NCBI RefSeq assembly: GCF_050436995.1
Contig: NC_134766.1
Coordinates: 1,116,001 to 1,180,000 of the forward strand
Origin: Anticarsia gemmatalis
Taxonomy: Eukaryota; Arthropoda; Insecta; Lepidoptera; Erebidae
Direction: 5' to 3'
DNA length: 64,000 nt
Below are positions 35,001-42,830 of this stretch, one piece after another. The notes below the pieces were generated by a model that was not told the origin of the DNA, did not search any database, and was given only the letters and a program-made list of their open reading frames with translations. Every line of letters begins with the position of its first letter. Position 1 is the stretch's first letter. The position numbers were made by a program, and so were the translations under genes.

Positions 35001-36341
35001 TATATAGAGTCATGTTTATTAGTTTAAAGAATAAATTTGTATATGCTTTGCTAGGTTTGGAAGCGTGTGTGAGTTGAAGAAACTGTAAAAAAATGTTTCA
35101 TCATCACCATCCTCGAAGTACCTATATCTTGGAGCAATAATTTCACTACTGCGGACGGGATTAGCATGGGCAGAAGTATTATCTAAAGGATTATTATTAC
35201 GGATGCTCTATTATTTAAGTGAAACCTGCTTCTCAAATAGATAATAATGGAAGAAATTGTCTTAAACCTTTTCAAATGCTATGTATAAATACTTACTATT
35301 CTCCTTGCAAGCGGGAGGCTGGCCGGCCCACTTGCCGTCGGCCTGACAGCTCCTACTCTCCAGACCCACCACGTGGTAGCCGTGGGGACACGAATACACC
35401 GCCCTGCAAAGTAATAAAAAGTTTAAAACCTTCGTATATCAAAACCGGTGCTACGGTCGACTATAATCCTTAACTCAAAAGGTTTGATAGCAGCTTTACT
35501 GCAGCTTCAACTGGGTTTTCTGCAGAACGTTTCCTGTACGGCAGGTTTTCATTGCTGCCCAAATCAGGTAATTATTTAACTCCCCAATTTTTTTTTCCCA
35601 TCATAGGGGTCACCTTATCATGTTATGCTCTTATCGTCTTATGACCAGAGTGATTTATATCATATGAAACAATAATTAGGCACTATTTTAGTTATAAAAA
35701 GATTTATCGGTGATCACAAATCTTTTAAAAGCAAGTATGTATAGCACTGCCAAACGTCTAGCTCAAATAAGTCATCTATATAAAAACAGACTGAATATAA
35801 ACACCCAGGTGCGATATTTCCACGTGCCCTTCCAATCACAGAACAAAAGGTCAAATAGCAAACGTTATAAATAACTCTTAGCTGAAGAATATTTATAAGT
35901 ATATCAAAAGTATACCTAATAACTTGTTATTCTTTGTTGTTTGTTGTAATAACATAATGATATAAGACGTAATATAAGATTGTTGAATTCGTTTTCTCTC
36001 ATATTTCGTGTAGGTGGTGGCCATTTTCTTCAAATAGTACACAATTAAGCAGTAGAATGTCAAAGGTTCTTTAGGCAGCTTAAATAATACGACACCTAGT
36101 TAACTACTGAGACATCGTAGGTTCATATACTATCTACTATTCTTGTTGATGTGAATTTTTAAACGTAAATTTTTTGCGTAGTTGTAGGAGCACACAAGAT
36201 TGTTGATAAGTATAAAAAAAAAGAATTTGCAATTGGGAAACGCAATAGATGTACAAGTAAATACATACTTGTCGCCAAACAGTTTTCCGCTCACGGAGAC
36301 CTTTCCAATTTCAGGGTCTGTCAGTTCAGGGCACTCGCGAT
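16777..36341 (-). CDS. Multi-sushi (17 CCP) plus Ig secreted protein, Hig/Hasp-like, 5' partial
   Basis: Twenty-eight minus-strand exons join in phase into about 1,722 codons ending in TAA at 16777-16779. Order: CCP1-8, a ~340-residue acidic disordered block, CCP9-13, one Ig domain, CCP14-17, and a basic C-terminal tail. Each CCP shows the family pattern of four cysteines, a Gly-Tyr/Phe near the third cysteine and usually Trp before the last. CCP modules bind extracellular partners, and no transmembrane segment is visible, so a secreted matrix protein is likely. Family knowledge: insect Hikaru genki has one Ig followed by about five CCPs and acts in the synaptic cleft; Hasp is a related CCP-rich matrix protein. 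The larger CCP number here favours a Hasp-like or other paralog (inference). The first exon seen begins mid-codon, so the signal peptide and N terminus are missing. Confidence is high for the CCP/Ig architecture and moderate for the family name. Confidence 0.85.
17931..18075 (-). CDS. Exon 27: most of CCP17
   Basis: It begins by completing the last cysteine of CCP16, then ACTYPGTTISGRMSSVK, ITFTCEPGYRLKGAPMLRC. The module is finished in the terminal exon. Acceptor ctttaccag, donor gtaagt. Confidence 0.92.
18493..18663 (-). CDS. Exon 26: CCP16
   Basis: Single-exon module, 171 nt: CPALPPPASGYVLGRAPYR, LQFHCNPEHTLHGRPILVC and SGRWSDKPPT, with the last cysteine codon split to the next exon. Acceptor ttcctcag, donor gtgagt. 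Confidence 0.92.
19018..19212 (-). CDS. Exon 25: CCP15
   Basis: Single-exon module, 195 nt: CGEVIHDTPLGEGERRPR, AAFSCAAGWALRGAPETVC and ADWAKPFPVC. The first loop is long and Arg/Val-rich. The exon is strikingly GC- and CpG-rich, and open reading frames on the opposite strand are shadows of it. Acceptor atatccag, donor gtaaat. Confidence 0.9.
19670..19843 (-). CDS. Exon 24: CCP14
   Basis: Single-exon sushi module, 174 nt, right after the Ig: CPPLPIRRGLVASGLGTR, EIRFHCANGNALLGAHTL and ASGNWSAPLPVC. Symmetrical phase. The run of CCPs directly after the Ig matches the Hig/Hasp plan. Acceptor ttttacag, donor gtaagt. Confidence 0.93.
20470..20630 (-). CDS. Exon 23: second half of the Ig domain
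   Basis: It holds SALEFRLSIIDAVKEDSG followed by IYRCETPARQSHQVEIIVE. The Asp-Ser-Gly-Xaa-Tyr-Xaa-Cys core is the classic Ig F-strand motif. Splitting one Ig domain over two exons is common in insects. Acceptor atcaccag, donor gtatga. Confidence 0.92.
21027..21189 (-). CDS. Exon 22: first half of the Ig domain
   Basis: It carries PPTILFRHSQGPIAQ, LLVYPGTSLHMECLWMRR and FGNPKWNVTHTNP: the first Ig cysteine followed by a Trp on the opposite strand. The arrangement (Cys, a few residues, Gly-Xaa-Pro-Xaa-Trp) resembles what I recall of the Hig Ig domain, which is the main reason for the family call. Possible N-glycosylation site NVT. Acceptor ccctcag, donor gtaagt. Confidence 0.88.
21330..21475 (+). 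repeat. 'aggcgctgatcagattttcat' repeat, intronic copy
   Basis: atgtactgccaaaatacttc, acaacacccgtcagaggcgc, tgatcagattttcat and ggtcggttgtcgatagtag. A second copy lies at 41255-41395. The shared order shows a dispersed element of unknown class inside the intron between exons 21 and 22. Confidence 0.75.
21612..21730 (-). CDS. Exon 21: second half of CCP13
   Basis: It reads CSDIGKYAMSGSQTRRC and GGQWDGVKPTC, followed by YGLNQQMDYA, the linker into the Ig domain. Acceptor cattttag, donor gtgagt. Confidence 0.87.
21989..22133 (-). CDS. Exon 20: first half of CCP13
   Basis: It starts with an acidic stretch (EEIEAQNEELMNN), then NSCTFQNEEPNVVAFYND and VDFPAGAVIVS, ending within the module before the second cysteine. 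It contains a possible N-glycosylation site (NNS). Acceptor attgcag, donor gtaaat. Confidence 0.85.
22215..22229 (-). CDS. Candidate 15-nt microexon (DASGT)
   Basis: Between exons 19 and 20, the minus strand has a good acceptor (attattttag), 15 bases, then a gtagtg donor. The phase (two bases, four codons, one base) fits both neighbours exactly and would insert five residues just before CCP13. If real it could be alternatively used. The support is splice consensus and phase only. Confidence 0.35.
22450..22628 (-). CDS. Exon 19: remainder of CCP12
   Basis: It reads VQGTLIYRDGAEVNGTLG, EITFRCIASIMGEKTTWK, and LICEQGNWVGKSFNC. The acceptor at cttgaag is the one that keeps the phase; a tccag six bases into the exon runs into an in-frame stop. 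The second-to-third cysteine loop is slightly long. Possible N-glycosylation site NGT. Donor gtaagt. Confidence 0.82.
22933..22979 (+). repeat. 16-bp tandem repeat, three units
   Basis: The units cgagtcataccaaaat, cgagtcataccagaat and cgagtcacactaaat follow each other with few changes. It is intronic and too short to carry meaning by itself. Confidence 0.8.
25530..25765 (+). repeat. 'tggttagtggtcaacc' repeat, copy A
   Basis: It starts tcttcttcttgtcgtatggt, tagtggtcaacc, and ends cggtgagcgcaactggctat, gggcgcc. Near-identical copies lie at 37850-38106 and 45974-46220. There is no coding potential that I can see; possibly a SINE or a LINE tail. Confidence 0.85.
26081..26207 (-). CDS. Exon 18: linker and start of CCP12
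   Basis: It encodes ANLTRPRPTSEFQSGSD, an acidic stretch, then STECGPPAR, where CCP12 starts. I chose the gctcttccag acceptor; a second in-frame acceptor (gacgtcag) would start the exon at 26177 and drop 10 residues. The donor gtaacg opens a 3.45-kb intron. GC content and CpG are high compared with its surroundings. Confidence 0.78.
26620..26802 (-). CDS. Exon 17: CCP11, atypical (no Trp before last Cys)
   Basis: Single-exon module of 183 nt: PCELPLLHGATYEAGYRAG, VNIACEPGRSPPATLNCH and LQPTVHDFC. The four cysteines have CCP spacing, but the usual Trp before the last cysteine is absent and the Gly-Tyr after the second cysteine is replaced by Gly-Arg. It may be a diverged module. Acceptor cttccag, donor gtatgg, and phase matches on both sides. 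Confidence 0.82.
26883..26962 (-). CDS. Exon 16: end of CCP10
   Basis: A short exon of 80 nt: YNVQGPTNLRCWLGEWAV and MPEC complete CCP10. It ends with one base of a codon that exon 17 completes. Acceptor attttcag, donor gtgagt. Confidence 0.87.
27267..27438 (-). CDS. Exon 15: first part of CCP10
   Basis: It reads LPCHVPSTEYGIYTMSADP and continues through a Pro/Ser/Glu-rich insert to VVHFSCEYG at the exon edge. The stretch between the first two cysteines is about twice the usual length, so CCP10 carries an extended loop. Acceptor tccacccag, donor gtgagt. Confidence 0.87.
27737..27850 (-). CDS. Exon 14: second half of CCP9
   Basis: It completes CCP9: TIVRVACGKGYGLNLDTNA, AKCVRGRWKPEKPKC and EI. 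The Gly-Tyr and the Trp before the last cysteine are present, and NAT is a possible N-glycosylation site. Acceptor attccag, donor gtaagt. Confidence 0.9.
28195..28418 (-). CDS. Exon 13: basic/Gly linker and first part of CCP9
   Basis: It starts GREGKGGRTRHQPPEGDDP, a continuation of the disordered linker, and then enters CCP9 at SPCEPIESEPYVNIEIVK. There is one cysteine. Acceptor attaacag, donor gtaatt; 224 nt joining in phase with exons 12 and 14. Confidence 0.88.
28991..30004 (-). CDS. Exon 12: last Cys of CCP8 and acidic, polybasic-site-rich linker
   Basis: A 1,014-nt exon, by far the largest in the gene. It opens with the closing cysteine of CCP8 and then has no further cysteine in about 337 residues. 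The sequence is low in hydrophobic residues and rich in Glu, Asp, Lys, Arg, Ser and Thr (for example EEEDIIPHEDTSEYEDSGE), so it is probably disordered. It contains several clusters that fit the furin-type R-X-K/R-R pattern: SRRRRS near its start (~29955-29968), DKRRKRY, and ARIKRGV (~29314-29325), plus DKRDKR near the end. Cleavage is an inference from motif only. Possible N-glycosylation sites include NMT, NKT and NST. Acceptor ggttttag, donor gtaagt. Confidence 0.9.
30266..30378 (-). CDS. Exon 11: middle of CCP8
   Basis: It provides the second and third cysteines: QIMYECEKGYVLSEGPP, then ATCVGGHWSPRELPK. The closing cysteine is the first full codon of the next exon, so CCP8 is spread over three exons, more fragmented than any other module here. 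Acceptor tttctag, donor gtaagt. Confidence 0.88.
30471..30562 (-). CDS. Exon 10: first third of CCP8
   Basis: It reads VFCPFPGYIENGKVLLVG and runs to a Lys-Lys at the exon edge, with only the first cysteine of the module. Acceptor attgttgcag, donor gtaagg; it ends exactly on a codon boundary. Confidence 0.85.
30759..30928 (-). CDS. Exon 9: CCP7
   Basis: One sushi module, 170 nt, starting one base into the split Arg codon: CKKMPKFPRNGMVIAPK, ARFRCKDGFTLKGNPIVVC and FGVWNGDTPKC. Only a few residues separate it from CCP6. Acceptor tttccag, donor gtatgg. Confidence 0.92.
31308..31419 (-). CDS. Exon 8: second half of CCP6
   Basis: It completes CCP6 with ERIIVDCEKNYEFPSNNAA, VTCNNGTWTQIPRC and then QPAR. 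Acceptor ttttcag, donor gtaaat. It ends with two bases of an Arg codon that the next exon completes, so the phase shifts here compared with the single-exon modules. Confidence 0.9.
31665..31787 (-). CDS. Exon 7: first half of CCP6
   Basis: It carries the first cysteine (PCVVPHVSQGRVVL) followed by a long Asn/Ser-rich insert with possible N-glycosylation sites NKT and NSS. The exon ends inside the module before the second cysteine. The insert makes CCP6 longer than its neighbours. Acceptor tttcctcag, donor gtaaga. Confidence 0.88.
32099..32278 (-). CDS. Exon 6: CCP5
   Basis: Single-exon sushi module, 180 nt: INCGHPGQLWNGWLEN, IIFRCQDGMKMEGNGSAIC and NDGTWSHPLPMC. It contains a possible N-glycosylation site (NIS). 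Acceptor catttcag, donor gtacgt; phase matches both neighbours. Confidence 0.92.
32555..32737 (-). CDS. Exon 5: CCP4
   Basis: Single-exon sushi module, 183 nt. It reads CPPPEAPRHGKAVYTSC, SYECKYGYRLVGDATRRC and ADKKWSGTQPMC, a very canonical CCP. The acceptor is chosen at catctag because only this keeps the phase with exon 4; a nearby cag, 11 bases further into the exon, breaks it. Donor gtaaag. Confidence 0.9.
33900..34076 (-). CDS. Exon 4: CCP3
   Basis: Single-exon sushi module of 177 nt with the same symmetrical phase. It reads SCGEPGDVPHGWVTADC, VVQCGQGFELVGKAERYC and ADGAWAPKELPTC. CHTFGC supplies two extra cysteines in the loop after the first cysteine, so one extra disulfide is possible. 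Acceptor atctccag, donor gtgagt. Confidence 0.92.
34110..34205 (+). repeat. ATGT-microsatellite-anchored repeat, intronic copy
   Basis: attgtaccatggcgttctat, ggtctctatctgtctttatg, ggaaaaagacgtgatatgat, gcatgtatgtgt. Related tails occur at about 8790-8850, 40660-40770, 48520-48590, 51270-51335, 61580-61650 and 63255-63330, each ending in or starting from a short ATGT or ATAC run. Confidence 0.6.
34648..34839 (-). CDS. Exon 3: CCP2
   Basis: One complete sushi module in one exon (192 nt), starting with two split-codon bases and ending with one, the symmetrical arrangement typical of shuffled CCP exons. Key parts are CLQPPTIEHARHSALPEQG, then QYNCHTGYVTNGFPRAKC, and a Trp (ASWYGP) before the last cysteine. 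Acceptor attgcag, donor gtgagta. Confidence 0.92.
35297..35403 (-). CDS. Exon 2: second half of CCP1
   Basis: Flanked by ttgcag and gtaagt. It completes the module with AVYSCPHGYHVVGLESRSC and QADGKWAGQPPAC, giving the typical Cys, Gly-Tyr, Cys, Trp, Cys spacing. It joins exon 1 by completing a Lys codon split 2+1, and ends with one base of the next codon. Confidence 0.9.
36269..36341 (-). CDS. Exon 1 seen: first half of CCP1
   Basis: After a ttgttccag acceptor the exon reads RECPELTDPEIGKVSVSG and stops inside the module at a gtatgt donor. It starts with two bases of a split codon, so at least one more coding exon lies upstream. This is the 5'-most exon I can support. The second half of the module is in the next exon, at 35297-35403. 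Confidence 0.8.
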
Positions 36342-36973
36342 CTGGAACAAACAAACATACAAAATTTTAAATCCGTACAAATGACCATCATGCTTTTTAT
36401 TTTCGTAGCAAAAGTTTTTAAATTTTTGCGGAGTAATACATAAACTTTATCAGGTAGAGCCTGGTCGGAGGATCCTCCCCTTGTGTTGGAGGAACATGAT
36501 CACCTCGTTCCTCCACAATTCCAAAAGTAGAGCATGGATATGTAGTAGTAGACGCTAGAGGACAAAATCTACCAAAATACTATCAAAATTCTTTCGTCTT
36601 TATAGTTCACTCATCAATAATGACACCCACGCAAGGCACACACCTAGGGCCAGAATTAAGCCTTCTCCTTCACTGAAGCAATTGTTACAAATCTGGTATA
36701 CATTTCTATTACCACAAGAGGCTTTATTTAGCGTCAGTTTACATAATCTGCGTGGGACGAGCTTGGGAACTCGCACCTGTCCTAACAGCACTGAATTATT
36801 TGTACTTGCAAACTTATATTAACATAATTTTAAAGCTATTAAAACGAGTGCAGCTCTCTGTGTTATTTTCTACTATAAAATAATAGCTGTAAAAACTTAA
36901 GGAAATAATTCGTGTTTTATGTTAAAATCTGGTCAAAGATTAATGTTTTTAAACTCTCGCGACTAGTACACAT

Positions 36974-37168
36974 AATATTATAATGCAACGGGTCTTATAC
37001 GCGATTGAAAATTTAAAGGTTAGGATACCTTATTTGCTGCCCGACGTTTCGATCGCAGTCAGCTTGTGACCACGGTCGTTGTAATGCGATCGAAACGTCG
37101 GGCAGCAAATAAGGTATCCTAACCTTTAAATCTTCAATCGCGTATAAGACCCGTTGCATTATAATATT
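36974..37168. mobile_element. Foldback element, ~85-bp arms
   Basis: The left arm (aatattataatgcaacggg, tcttatacgcgattgaa, ttaaaggttaggatacctta, tttgctgcccgacgtttcga) is repeated in reverse complement on the right, around a ~28-base centre (gtcagcttgtgaccacggtc). There is little mismatch between the arms. No gene is inside, so it is a MITE-like or foldback repeat. Confidence 0.85.
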
Positions 37169-37849
37169 CTGGTCAAAGATGTTTTAAGGCGAAAGCTTTT
37201 AACATTGATTAACGTCTGTTGTCTTAATTGTATTGGTACAATCGGGATCTATTTCAAACGTACATTCTGAAGCAGAGAGACATATTATTAAGTCATCACT
37301 ATACGGCTACCCATCTGTCTGAATATTCTCACCCGTGGATGTCTTACTCTCTGTTCGTTTTCTTACCGGTTAGGGTAGGTAACACAACTCTTACCTCAGT
37401 TTATTACATGAGTACGAACATAAAATATAATAAGGTCATACAAATTTTCGCTTCCAAGAATGAAAGCAGTCTGCTCCGAATCGTGGTTTCCTAATTATAT
37501 TATAGAAAAAAATATTTCAGAATCGTCTTCAAAACCAAAATAAAAATCCCTAGTGCGAAATTTCTTTGAAAAACGTCTTTAGTAAACCCACAAAAGAAGC
37601 TTAAACTCAAACACTAGAAGTATTTCGTAATAGAAATTCACAATTTTATTTGTTAATCGTCTTGAACGAGACCCGAGGGGAATGATAACTGCTTTATTTT
37701 CCACCGAAATGATCAAACATAACTGCTATAATTTTATATTATTATTTGCTATTCTTTTGTTTGTATATTTTACTATTCTAGGGGTTAAATAGACAACATT
37801 TTTTTTATTATTTTATGTATTTATTTTTTTCGTAAAGCTATTTAATATA

Positions 37850-38106
37850 TTCTTCTTCTTATCGTATGGTTAGTGGTCAACCTAGTGTCAAAGTTGTTCA
37901 AGCCGCTCGAAGGCCTTTGACGTGGCTTAACGATTGTTATCTTAATTGACAACAACCGGGACCGACATTTTAAGTGCCTTCCGAAGCACGGAGACGCCCT
38001 GTTCAAATACCACTATGTGGTCACCCATCTATGGAATGACCGCGCCAAGGTTTGCTTAACCCACAGATCGTTTACCGACCGGTGAGCGCAACTGGCTATG
38101 GGCGCC
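37850..38106 (+). repeat. 'tggttagtggtcaacc' repeat, copy B
   Basis: Same ends and inner blocks as the copy at 25530-25765, including ggagacgccctgttcaaata and ccgaccggtgagcgcaactg. Confidence 0.85.
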
Positions 38107-38164
38107 ACATTTAATATATTTAAAATCTTTAATTTTACAATCTTTTATTTTTTAACCCACTACT

Positions 38165-38245
38165 GTACTGTACTGTCTCCTCCCAAACGAGGGGGAGGGG
38201 TCAGGCCATGAGTCCACCACACTAGCCAAGTGCGGGTTGGGAAAT
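38165..38245 (-). mobile_element. SINE tail fragment
   Basis: On the minus strand: caacccgcacttggctagtg, tggtggactcatggcctgac, ccctccccctcgtttgggag, the tail of the SINE family seen whole at 7371-7655 and 52300-52600. Confidence 0.75.
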
Positions 38246-38990
38246 TTCATATAACTATTTTTTTTTAAATGTAAATTAAGTTTGTAGATTAGATCATGCC
38301 TTTTTTAGAGGAGTAAATGACAAATATTTCACAACTTTTTTAAGCCTATTCTTGCGCCGCTATTGGTCATTGGTCTCTACCGAAATGGGAAAGGGTTTAA
38401 GCCTTGAGTCCACACTGCCGGCCAAGCGCGATAGGCTCTGTATTCCGTGATTTCGAAACGACGAACGTCATTTGCCAAATACTAATTTCAACCGAAAAGC
38501 CCCAATAGGCTTAATAGAAAAGAATCTGCATATAAATAGACCCAATATGTATAAAACGTGGTATTAAAATGATCTAAGATCACATCTCTCGTATCCATTT
38601 CACAGATACAAGCTCAAGTCATTCTTAATCACCACTACATCTAAGCCATTAAACAAGAATCCTCGCAATCCGCTAATAGCGTCTATTCGGCTACAAAAGC
38701 CAAATATACGGCGTCTCGTTTCCAAGGCTTTAACGGATTATCGGCCTATCTTCGGCCACTGCGTTTATAGGCCTTAAAAGGTTGAGGACCCCATCAATAC
38801 TCGTCGTAGCTTGTTTAATGATAAATGTTTTTTAACCCCTGAAAAAGACGACGCTTAAAGCTGATAAACTATATTGGCTTCCTTGTCTAATGTTATGGGT
38901 AAGATAAGGACAGAAGATTCGAGATTGGATATTCCGTTGAAAAAAATTTAATTCACATACGAAAATATGTGACCTTTTCTAAAATACTTT

Positions 38991-39070
38991 ATTAATGTAG
39001 TCAGTTTGTAAGTCTGTTAACTATAGATTCTATTAATGTGATCAATTTGTAAGTCTGGTAACTATAGATG
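38991..39070 (+). repeat. 41-bp tandem duplication
   Basis: attaatgtagtcagtttgta, agtctgttaactatagattc is followed directly by attaatgtgatcaatttgta, agtctggtaactatagatgt. Two units, about 90% alike. Confidence 0.85.
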
Positions 39071-39149
39071 TCTCTTTCTATTATAAAGAAAAAGAAAGGA
39101 ACAGAACATAATTAGCGTTAATTTGTTTCAATTTGTTCGTTTCCATGTT

Positions 39150-39600
39150 ATCTGGGGGCACGGAAGTGCCCCCGCAAGTCGAGCAAAAAAAAAGCGGCAC
39201 GGCCGTAACATCCTTTTCTCGAAGCAATTCGGGCTATTTTTGACACCCCTATAATTTCGTTGTGGATAAAACAAGAAGCCTGGATTTTCAGCAACTAATC
39301 AGTCATTGTATAAACACAATTTGAACCAGTAGTTTAAGAATGACAACTTGTTAAAATTTTGAATTTTGTCACTCACTGATTCACTGACTCACTGACTCAC
39401 TGACTCACCGATCATCAAAAGTCTAAGGTACTTCTAGCAGACTTAGAAGCTTAAAATTTAGAATACAAATAGGGTTTAGTGTCTTAATCATAGGAAAAAT
39501 TTAATATTTTCTAATTTCGGTCCAGTTTTCTAAATACACCAACTGCAACAATAACTTTGTAATCCCATATAAATGTATAAGATTACAAGGTTACATTTGC
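39150..39600 (+). repeat. Dispersed repeat with hairpin head and CTGACTCA array
   Basis: It starts with the hairpin gggggcacggaagtgccccc, then agtcgagc, an A run and gcggcacggccgtaac, and further on tcactgactcactgactcac (39370-39409). This order of parts occurs in many insect repeats in my general knowledge. There is no second copy in this window. Confidence 0.5.
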
Positions 39601-39812
39601 AGTTAATGAATTATTATTACTGTAGAAAATAAAATAAATAGGTGTAAATAGGTACCTACTATATGAGGCATAACGGGAGGTGGTATAGGGTGGGTAAGGG
39701 TGTTTAGCCCATGAAACTGAACAACATTCCCATAAGAAAATATGTTGAATTATGAAAAGAAAACGTCTTTCCATACAAATTGGACTTATGTTCGCTCTAC
39801 GAAAAGAAGTGA

Positions 39813-40287
39813 GATGCCATCAAAAACATTCTGTAAAAACCTCAAGTCTCGCCGTAAAAAGTTGTGAGATCTATATAATACCAAGTCGATTAATCTATTT
39901 AGTCTCTACTTAAAGGACCTTCTGTCTTAAGTTATTACATATGTTATTATCATGCCAATTTTAAAAAAATACCTTTAAAACAAATAGATCGACTTGGTCA
40001 TCGCAAGAAAACACAAATTCGCCATTAATAACATTTCAGGAGCATTAACTTCTTGTCGTGCTGTGTAGTGTGATACATACTAATAATCAAATCATGCGAT
40101 GGCCAGGTCGGTCTATTTGTTTTAAAGGTATTTTTTTAAAATTGGCATGATAATAACATATGTAATAACTTAAGACAGAAGGTCCTTTAAGTAGAGACTA
40201 AATAGATTAATCGACTAGGTATTATATAGATCTCACAACTTTTTACGGCGAGACTTGAGGTTTTTACAGAATGTTTTTGATGGCATC
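39813..40287. mobile_element. Foldback/MITE with ~195-bp inverted arms
   Basis: The ends are gatgccatcaaaaacattct (left) and agaatgtttttgatggcatc (right). The arms extend through gtctcgccgtaaaaagttgt, gtctctacttaaaggacctt, taaaacaaatagatcgactt and their reverse complements, around a ~75-base centre. No transposase is seen. I could not find a clear target duplication. Confidence 0.85.
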
Positions 40288-41254
40288 GTGTTTACAGTTT
40301 GAGGTATAAAAGATTAACAAAGTCGAATGAGTTTGACAAGGTTCTAGTTAATGTTTGTCTCCTTTTAATGACGGTTGAGAGAAAGAGACGAAATGTCAAA
40401 CTGTGGAATTAGTTTCGTTTGTTGTCATAAAACTAAAGTATTTATATAGAAGCCTGCTAGCGAATGCTTATCGTGAAGTATTGGGATATATATTTCCAGA
40501 TATTAGATCCATAGTTCAATTCAACTCGCCCATGGCCACTGGAGTGGACTCAAAGCCTATATTTTTCCTCTATTCTGGCAGACCCTTGGCGAGCAATGGG
40601 ACACTAATGGAATTTTTATTCTTTTTTAAAATAGTACTAGTAACCGGCAAAAATGTGTGGCAAGAAGTATGGATGTGAATGAAGTAATAAATTACTGTTT
40701 GTAACAAGAGACGTTCTTTGGTCTCTGCCTGCCTCTATGGGAAAAAGGCGTAATTTTATGTATGTATATATGTTATTTCATAGTCACTCGAAAGTCGATT
40801 GATTTCGATAAATCGAATAAATTCATTTAAGATTTGTCGAAAAGAGTCGTAATACCTTTAAAATTAAACAATCGACCATTTGTATTGAAGGTTTATACAA
40901 CATCACAGCCCATTCTCCCCAAGATAAAACATTTTAATAATATAAACATTCTAATTTTAGCCCACTCTCCTTAATTACACGTCTAGATGTCTTCAAACGA
41001 ATAAAATATGGTTCTGTCTGGATCTCGAATACTCTTAAATATTAATGAAGGAATACCTAAAGCTTTTTTAAGAGGGCAAAATAATTAATATCTGACAGAC
41101 TATTACTGAAGTACGTCTCTTCGTCGCCATTTTGATGAGAATTTATGAGTGTTCTTGATTGTAAGTGGAAATTGTTTGATAGCTTTAGTCCTATCATTGT
41201 CGAGTTGGAAACAGGATTAGTAGCACGATTTTCTACAATTAGAACCATTGTGAA

Positions 41255-41395
41255 TCGCGAATTTGACGTTTAATATGTACTGCCAAAATAGTTTCTACGA
41301 CGCCCGTTAGAGGCGCTGATCAGATTTTCATACTTTATCGATAGCTAGCCGGTTGTCGGTAGTCGATAGTGGCAGAGCATCGAGCTACAGGACAG
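41255..41395 (+). repeat. 'aggcgctgatcagattttcat' repeat, second copy
   Basis: atgtactgccaaaatagttt, acgacgcccgttagaggcgc, tgatcagattttcat, then tcgatagctagccggttgtc. It aligns block by block with 21330-21475. Confidence 0.75.
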
Positions 41396-42554
41396 TACTT
41401 TACAGACGTTACAATATTCTTATGGACGGTATTTAGCCACGGCTAGGCGGCTGGCTAATTTGATAAGACTTACCAACTATTTTATTGTTACAATGGATAC
41501 TTTTGCCAAGATCCATATTTCCCTAACTTGCATAACCCGTTGTTGTATAAATCTTCATGACCAGAAAGAACAGATTTTCCTTCGATTTGTCGATTTATTG
41601 TATAAAAATATAAATCTTATTGGTCAGTACACTCTAGGCCGGTTTCATTTTTAGTGGAGACCCATGCCCAGAAAAAGAACGTTAGTTTGTCTTTTTTTTT
41701 GCCTATTCTCTTCCACATTCCAAGAGGAAACATTTGTCCAGCAGTGGGACAGTTGTAGCCTGCTTTTTCTATTGATTAACTAATACTGTAAAATCTTGCC
41801 CTAATTGAATATTATAAAAGTAGAATATTTTAATATAAACTTAAAACTTATTCGTGTCATTTTGTTTAAGTTGTGCAAGTCTCCCGCAAGTTTGTCCGGG
41901 AGTTGGTGGAAGTTTTAATTTAAATGGAGGTAGTGTGTTACCGGTGGGATACTTTCTTCAAAGTTTCATCAAATATTGTCACAAAATATTTTTTTCACTG
42001 AATTGCTAAGATCAGATGCGTAAGATTTTAGCCTAATTGCGTAAGCCGTCGGTAAACGTCTAGTGTGTTAAATATCCCTTCGTGCGATACTTATATTGCC
42101 GACTGTATTATTTCCGTCTGATTTCATTTATCTGTGTCTTTAATCAAACTGTTACGCTTTTAATGGATAAATACTGAATCGATTTTGATAAAAAAGATCA
42201 TGGAGATAGTTGAAAACCCGGAAGTTGAAGTTTATTATAGAATATTAGATTTTCAAAATTAATTTTACCCAATTGTAATGGGAGCGAAACCACGCGGTTC
42301 TGCTAGTATAACTCATCGTTATTCATAAAACAATTAATTAATTTCACCGCTCCTCCATTATCTTAACATTTCAGTAGATAATATACAGACAAAAGTTTCA
42401 GAGGCTCTGATTTTAATTAAATCTGATGAATGGATGAGTTGTATGAATTGTGACGTCATTATTCTAAGTGCTTGTCTTTGTACGCTGTAGTAAATAAAAT
42501 TGCGTAAAGTAAATGATCTTGTATATAAGCCTAGCCTTTCTTCAAACTATGTAA

Positions 42555-42830
42555 AAGTCGACTTCCAGTCTCACCGGATGCAGCTGAATATCAGTGTTTT
42601 ACATGGAGCGACTGCGAATCGGACCTACACAACCCAGTTACCTGGATTATAAAACAATATCCTGCGGTAAGACTTTCAAGCTTCTGATTACTGTTAACGA
42701 CCGGAACCCACAATTTAACATGATTTACGAAATACGGAGGAACTCGATATGTGTAAGATGGTCACCCATCCACAGACCAACCTCGGCAAGTGTGGCTTAA
42801 CCTCGAAGATCGATCATTGTTATATCTATA
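42555..42830 (+). repeat. Interspersed repeat 'tggagcgactgc' family
   Basis: cgacttccagtctcaccgga, tgcagctgaatatcagtgtt, catggagcgactgcgaatcg, acacaacccagttacctgga, then ggtcacccatccacagacca. The inverted copy is at 5905-6152. Confidence 0.75.

Noticed and set aside
36600..36791. Minus-strand open frame with a hydrophobic end, considered as a signal-peptide exon for the CCP gene
   Set aside because: The hydrophobic stretch is at the C-terminal end of the frame, not after the Met, and no donor in the needed phase follows it.
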